The notes beneath the pieces were generated by a model, which saw only the letters and a program-made list of their open reading frames with translations, ran no database searches and had not been told where the DNA came from. A stretch of 64,000 nucleotides of DNA from Armatimonadota bacterium (GTDB taxonomy: Bacteria > Armatimonadota > Zipacnadia > JAUWAU01), in the NCBI GenBank assembly GCA_030601885.1, contig JAUWAU010000009.1:1-64000 (forward strand), written 5' to 3'. Positions 59,861 to 64,000 of the stretch are shown piece after piece; position 1 is the stretch's first letter; each line of letters opens with the position of its first letter. The position numbers and the translations under genes were made by a program.

Positions 59861-61209
59861 GCATCTCCGCTCAGCCGGCTTTCGATCGCGAGCAGATGCA
59901 GGCCCAGAATGACGGCTCTGTTGAAATCCTCGCCGCCGTTATACAGGTGGCCGTGTTGGAGCATGGCATCGACCATATCCTGCACGCTGGGCGCGACCTC
60001 GCGGATCAGCTCAGCGTCCTCCGAGAGCAGCGCCATGTGGAAGGCCACTGTAGGTATGCCGAAGCACAGCTTGCCGTTGACCTTTCTGCGCTTCCAGTCG
60101 TCGGAGGACCACATCTGCGGATCGAAGCTCCGGTACAGGTCGGAGACGGTCGCCGTGCTCTGAAGCGAGAGGCCAAAGGGCTCCAGGGCTCGCCCCATAT
60201 CCTCCTCGGACCAATCGCCCGCCCAGTCGAGTCGGCGCCAGTACTGCTCGTCGAAGACGTTGGAGCGCAGCGCTCTCTCGGCGTGTGCGCGCCTGAAGCC
60301 GGCAAGCTGGGCGCGCCTTTCCGGCTCCGTTTCCACCCGAGACAACACGGCTAGCCCAACGGCAAACTGGTTGCTGTACAGCGTAAACGGCCGCTCGTCG
60401 GCGATGTTGTCCGGCTGTAGAAGCTTCCAGCGCGCAGCATCACGCTCCTGCCCGAACTTCTCATACAGCTCCCGCCAGTGCTCGTCACCGGTCACGTCCG
60501 AAACGGCCGCGAGCACCGAGAGCAGTATGCGTGCGGACGAAGGGCCCAGCCACGAAAAGCCGACGTGCGCAACCTCACTCCCGTCCTCGACCATGACCTT
60601 CCAGCCATTGCGCTCCATGCGCTGGGCCACCTTATGCAGCGCGTCCGCGATGACGGCCTTGTCGTCAGCCGTCGCCAGTGAGCTGTGGTAGTACCGCCAC
60701 AGCGCATATACGAAGGTCGTGTGCTGATCCAGCGATGAGTTGCGGTAGTAGCTCTTACCGTTGGGATGTGGCCCCCGGGGCACAAAGCCCGCAACAGGGC
60801 TGAGCGTGGCCACGAGCTTCATGCCGGAGAAGATGTGCCTGGCTGTCTCAGCCAGGTACTCGTCTTCGGTCGCCTCGTATGCGTCGCACAGAGCGAAGAG
60901 GAACTGCCCGTTCTCAAGGGCCACATCCTGAATGCCCGATCCGTACCCGAACGGCACCGCCTTGCCTCGCACCAGTCCTTGTGCGATCTGGTCCGGCGGC
61001 TCCAGGACGCCGATGCCCTTCGGCCCGTTGAGTCTGCTGTGATAGACGAGGTTTGTGTTCGGACTCCCGAAGCCATCGATGTAGTCGCGGCACAACTGCT
61101 TCATGTTGGCTTTCAACGCGAGGTCATCTCCCGGGGCAGCATCAGCTCCGAACGGACCCAATAGAGTCAGAGCAGCCAGCACGCCGAGTCCAGCGCGGTG
61201 GTGAGCCAT
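59857..61209 (-). CDS. Secreted alpha/alpha-barrel protein, glycosidase- or lyase-like
   Basis: 450 residues; GGGAGGAG lies about ten bases before the ATG. Signal peptide about 1-24 (ending ADA). Rest is almost all helices with the aromatic-rich pattern of (alpha/alpha)6 barrels: ENGQFLFALCDAYEATEDEYLAETARHIF, SSLDQHTTFVYALWRYYHSSL, EDMGRALEPFGLSLQ. GH88, GH105 and PL8-like enzymes share such folds, but the catalytic Asp pair is not obvious and I do not assign a family. It could act on unsaturated or uronic-type oligosaccharides made by the heparinase-like lyase elsewhere in the window. Confidence 0.68.
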   Translation of the reverse strand: MAHHRAGLGVLAALTLLGPFGADAAPGDDLALKANMKQLCRDYIDGFGSPNTNLVYHSRLNGPKGIGVLEPPDQIAQGLVRGKAVPFGYGSGIQDVALENGQFLFALCDAYEATEDEYLAETARHIFSGMKLVATLSPVAGFVPRGPHPNGKSYYRNSSLDQHTTFVYALWRYYHSSLATADDKAVIADALHKVAQRMERNGWKVMVEDGSEVAHVGFSWLGPSSARILLSVLAAVSDVTGDEHWRELYEKFGQERDAARWKLLQPDNIADERPFTLYSNQFAVGLAVLSRVETEPERRAQLAGFRRAHAERALRSNVFDEQYWRRLDWAGDWSEEDMGRALEPFGLSLQSTATVSDLYRSFDPQMWSSDDWKRRKVNGKLCFGIPTVAFHMALLSEDAELIREVAPSVQDMVDAMLQHGHLYNGGEDFNRAVILGLHLLAIESRLSGDA

Positions 61210-61276
61210 TGTCTGACTGTTCTCCTCCCGGGCGTGTTCTGCCAGCGGCCCGCGGGCACGAGCCGGCCCAGTTGGC

Positions 61277-62326
61277 TCAGTCTGCCATCCGGAGTGCGGT
61301 CCTCAGCGGCACGTCACGGCGGGCCTTCGCGTACCAGCCCTGGAGCGCATAGTCGTCGGTATGCAGGTAGCACCGGACCGTGACCGCATCGCTGCCGCTG
61401 TCGAAGGTGAACAGGCGCGTGAGGGGGACCGCCTTGCTCATCACGTGGTACTTGGTCATAGCAGCCACGTTGATGAAGGTGACACCCCACTTGCGCTCGA
61501 CGTGGGACTTGCCCCCATAGGTGTCGTCGGGCTGGGCGTGCGTGTGTCCGCCGAGCCAGAGGTCTATGGCGTTCGGATGCTCCCGCAGGTAGTCGCTGAA
61601 GGCATCGCTGTCCGGCTCGTCCCCAACGAAGTACAGGTAGGAAGCGCCCTCCGGAGCGCCATCCTCAAAGCGGCCGTGATAGCGCCCCTCCACCCCCTCC
61701 CAGTGTCCGGAGGCGACGGTGGTGTCGCGGAGCATGTGATGGTGGCAGGTGATGATGATCTTGTCCGGATTCGCCTCGACGATCTGCTGCCACCACTCGA
61801 AGGTCGCGCGCGTCACCTTGCCTGCCGGATAGCCGCCGCGCTCCCGCCGGCCGGCAGGAGGGCCGCCATCGTTGCGATCGCTCATCATCAGGATGAGCAT
61901 GTTGCCTACAGTGATGATGTAGCGCTCCCAGGTGCCCTCCACGGGATAGGGGCGCCGCTGGTGGTGAACACCGGATATCGTGGCATTGCGGCCCAGGGGA
62001 TCGATCCATTTCCTGAACCACCACTGAGTTGGCTCATCCGGGCCACTGGCGTCGTGATTGCCGAGCAGATTATAGAAGCACTCGCGGGGATGCAGCTCGG
62101 CCGCGGCGAACTGCCGCACGACCTCCTGGCCATGGCGGTCCTGCGGCGTGCCCTGCTCGCCCATGAGGTCGCCCAGGTGGAGCATGATGTCCCACTCAAA
62201 GGGCGGCCCGCCGAGGTCGCCTCCGTGTTCGCTGTGGCTGATCGCCTCCGCGAGACTCGAGCGCCCACGCCGGATGTCGGTGTGGACGTGGGAACAGCAG
62301 CCGACCCAGAGGTTGAACTGAGACAC
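61277..62326 (-). CDS. Calcineurin-like metallophosphoesterase
   Basis: 349 residues from GTG at 62326, nine bases after GGAGGG; an upstream TTG at 62344 is less supported. All metal motifs of the calcineurin-like fold are present: SHVHTD (Asp-x-His variant), LHLGDLMGE, LLGNHDASG, ITCHHHM and LWLGGHTHAQ. No signal peptide, so cytoplasmic. It may hydrolyse phosphodiesters or nucleotides. It is 67 bases downstream of the barrel gene's start on the same strand, with which it may be cotranscribed (it would be the promoter-proximal gene). Confidence 0.87.
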   Translation of the reverse strand: MSQFNLWVGCCSHVHTDIRRGRSSLAEAISHSEHGGDLGGPPFEWDIMLHLGDLMGEQGTPQDRHGQEVVRQFAAAELHPRECFYNLLGNHDASGPDEPTQWWFRKWIDPLGRNATISGVHHQRRPYPVEGTWERYIITVGNMLILMMSDRNDGGPPAGRRERGGYPAGKVTRATFEWWQQIVEANPDKIIITCHHHMLRDTTVASGHWEGVEGRYHGRFEDGAPEGASYLYFVGDEPDSDAFSDYLREHPNAIDLWLGGHTHAQPDDTYGGKSHVERKWGVTFINVAAMTKYHVMSKAVPLTRLFTFDSGSDAVTVRCYLHTDDYALQGWYAKARRDVPLRTALRMAD

Positions 62327-62516
62327 GATCGCATCGCCCTCCAACTGCGCGTACGTTGAAAGCTGCCGCTGCCCCCCAAGTGGTTACGCATACGTCAATG
62401 CAGCCAGAGTGTCAAGCGTCAGAGGGGTGCACATGGAGGGCCACGCGCCCGTCCGCCGAACCTTGCGGCGTGGCCATGCCCTCTGACACGTGGGCAATAG
62501 GAGGCCGGAGGTCTGC

Positions 62517-62765
62517 ATGAACATCCTGGGATGGATCATCCTCGGGGGATTGGCCGGTTGGATCGCCTCGCTGCTGATGCACGAGCGCCAGGGCTGCCTC
62601 GCCAACATCATCGTCGGCATCCTGGGCGGAGTGATCGGGGGGCTTCTCTTCTCATTGATCGGCGGCGTAGGCGTCACCGGTCTCAATCTATGGAGCCTGT
62701 TCGTGGCTGTGATGGGCTCCATCATATTCATAGTGATTCTGCGCTATCTACGCCGACGCCCATAG
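62517..62765 (+). CDS. GlsB/YeaQ/YmgE-family small membrane protein
   Basis: 82 residues from ATG at 62517, with GGAGG eight bases before it. Three hydrophobic helices (about 3-20, 28-50 and 58-76) and the family motifs ILGGLAGWIASLLM and NIIVGILGGVIGGLLF identify the transglycosylase-associated/GlsB family. These are stress-linked inner-membrane proteins of unclear function. It is 45 bases upstream of a secreted glycosidase-like gene on the same strand, but functional linkage is doubtful. Confidence 0.9.
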   Translation: MNILGWIILGGLAGWIASLLMHERQGCLANIIVGILGGVIGGLLFSLIGGVGVTGLNLWSLFVAVMGSIIFIVILRYLRRRP

Positions 62766-62810
62766 CAGACGCCGGCCACACCCATCGCGGACGAACGGAG
62801 TTGATGGTGG

Positions 62811-64000
62811 ATGAAGAGGCTGCCTCTGTGTGCAATGCTCGTCGCTCTCACGCCCGGCCCCGCCATGGCCGCCGCCGTGGGCGTGGTCATCGAGAATGGG
62901 CGCATGAAGCTGGCGCTCAATGGGGATGCCACCTGGCGGTCCTTGGTGGAGAAGCCGAGCGGCCGTGAGTGCCTGGCGCAAGACACGACGCTCCCCCTCG
63001 CCGCCGTCCGGCACGCTGGTAAGAGCTTCGATGCATGCGCCGCGGCGCTGGATGCTGAGACGCTCACTCTCCGGTTCGCAGATACCGACACGGTGCTGCG
63101 CTACCGCATCGAACAGGCGGCCGACTGGGTGGTATTCCGCATCGAATCCATCAGCGGCACCCGCCCCGAGAGCCTCGTCTTCTTTCGCGTGCCAGTGGCT
63201 ATCACGACGAACGTCGGGCGCCGGCTCAACGCGGCGTGGGACGACGAGACCACCCTATGCGTAATGGCGGCGAATCGACCAGCAGACTGCCGCGCCTCGG
63301 GCGGCAAGTTCGCCACATTAGCGGCATCGACGCAAGACGCCCCCGGGCCGCGGATCGAGGGCGCCGCGGCCGCCTTGATAGTCTGCCCAACAGCCCAGTT
63401 CAAGGCGATAGCGAGGCAGGCTTCCCACGCCTTCGGCCTGCTGACCAACGAGGATGACAACGGCACCCCCGTCAAGGATACGGATCTGCCGAGGGGCTCG
63501 TACTGGTTCCTGCGCTTCACGGAGGCGGAAGTGGACCAGGTGATCCAGTACTGCGAAAAGACCGGCATCAAGCAGGTGATGATGTCGTCGAGCTCATGGT
63601 GCACGACGCCCGGCCACTACGCGTTCAACACAAGCCGCTACCCCAACGGGCGCGAGGGGCTGAAACAGGTGGTGGACAAGCTCCACGCCCATGGGATCCT
63701 CGTCGGGATGCACACCTTCGTCTCGAAGGTATCCAAGAGAGACCCTTACGTTACGCCGATCCCGGATAAGCGCTTTTGGAAGGACCGCGAGACCAAACTC
63801 GCCGAGACCATCGACGCGGAGCAAAGGGAGATCCGCGCTGCGACAGACTTACGGGAGTGGCCCGGCAGCCCGATCTGTCCACAGAAGCGATGGGAGGGCG
63901 GGGTCGTCAAGCATCAGGAGGTCATCATCGGCGACGAGATCGTGCAATACGCGAGCACCGGGCCGGAGGGCAGGTGGGACACCTTCCTGGGCTGCACGCG
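62811..64000 (+). CDS. Secreted glycoside hydrolase-like protein, cut by the window end
   Basis: Open from ATG at 62811 to the last base (396 codons, no stop), with GGAG about ten bases upstream of the start. Signal peptide MKRLPLCAMLVALTPGPAMA. Residues about 22-235 form a beta-sandwich (VIENGRMKLALNGDATWRSL...). From about 240 a TIM barrel begins: GSYWFLRFTEAEVDQVIQYC, KQVMMSSSSWCTTPGHYAFN, LVGMHTFVSKVSKRDPYVTP. The layout recalls GH36/GH31-like alpha-galactosidase-type proteins, but the catalytic aspartates lie beyond the window. Family not assigned. Confidence 0.75.
   Translation, partial: MKRLPLCAMLVALTPGPAMAAAVGVVIENGRMKLALNGDATWRSLVEKPSGRECLAQDTTLPLAAVRHAGKSFDACAAALDAETLTLRFADTDTVLRYRIEQAADWVVFRIESISGTRPESLVFFRVPVAITTNVGRRLNAAWDDETTLCVMAANRPADCRASGGKFATLAASTQDAPGPRIEGAAAALIVCPTAQFKAIARQASHAFGLLTNEDDNGTPVKDTDLPRGSYWFLRFTEAEVDQVIQYCEKTGIKQVMMSSSSWCTTPGHYAFNTSRYPNGREGLKQVVDKLHAHGILVGMHTFVSKVSKRDPYVTPIPDKRFWKDRETKLAETIDAEQREIRAATDLREWPGSPICPQKRWEGGVVKHQEVIIGDEIVQYASTGPEGRWDTFLGCT

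Overview
This 64 kb window is high-G+C bacterial DNA (roughly 60-65% by eye). Genes are mostly well spaced, with strong AGGAGG-type ribosome binding sites. I see no rRNA, tRNA, CRISPR array, phage or intact insertion sequence. Many products are exported (Sec signals, several twin-arginine signals). The content is that of a Gram-negative polysaccharide degrader: a sulfatase, GH95 and GH2-like glycosidases, a heparinase II/III-like lyase, a parallel beta-helix protein, a PQQ-type beta-propeller, Tat-exported Gfo/Idh/MocA proteins and several secreted TIM-barrel proteins of unknown specificity. No SusC/SusD pair is present. This suggests an uncultivated Planctomycetota, Hydrogenedentota or Armatimonadota-like lineage rather than Bacteroidota. 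That placement is inference from gene content only.

Region 1 (1-9.9 kb, minus strand): a 1.38 kb imperfect direct repeat carries a DUF4185-like secreted gene plus the 3' end of an E1-beta gene, and the two copies flank a membrane TolB-like propeller gene. The copy next to the intact E1 alpha/beta pair is frameshifted, while the other is intact. Upstream lie an M28 membrane peptidase and a three-gene sulfur/selenium-handling set: a DUF3343 carrier-like protein, YedF, and a cysteine desulfurase-family enzyme.

Region 2 (10-13.3 kb, plus strand): an aldo/keto-reductase-like gene is followed by a small conflict-type island. It holds a toxin-antitoxin pair (DUF4258-like plus MqsA/YgiT-type zinc-finger HTH) behind a promoter with two matching palindromic operators, then a KGGVGRT ParA-like ATPase overlapping a decayed TPR gene.

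Region 3 (13.3-20.6 kb): a heparinase II/III-like lyase; a plus-strand set of D-2-hydroxyacid dehydrogenase, class III aminotransferase and M20 hydrolase; a MITE-like element; and a coupled RbsD/FucU mutarotase plus sugar-lactonase-type amidohydrolase.

Region 4 (20.8-52.2 kb): the carbohydrate locus. It has a PhoD-like phosphatase, a double TIM-barrel protein, a beta-helix/CehA pair, a GH95 alpha-L-fucosidase run with a Gfo/Idh protein and a PQQ-type propeller, and an eight-gene minus-strand operon (Gfo/Idh, secreted protein, sulfatase, 1,724-residue GH2-like enzyme, DUF1593 nucleosidase-like protein, two TIM-barrel proteins, HpcH/HpaI aldolase). Together they fit uptake-independent depolymerisation of a sulfated, deoxyhexose-containing glycan, with catabolism through lactone and 2-keto-3-deoxy acid steps.

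Region 5 (52.2-64 kb): a dispersed non-coding repeat family (three copies, one interrupted by a 126 bp element with perfect 26 bp inverted ends) surrounds two orphan secreted/membrane genes. Then come a spore-photoproduct-lyase-like radical SAM protein, a second PhoD phosphatase, a helical-barrel secreted protein, a metallophosphoesterase, a GlsB/YeaQ membrane protein, and a secreted glycosidase-like gene cut by the window end.
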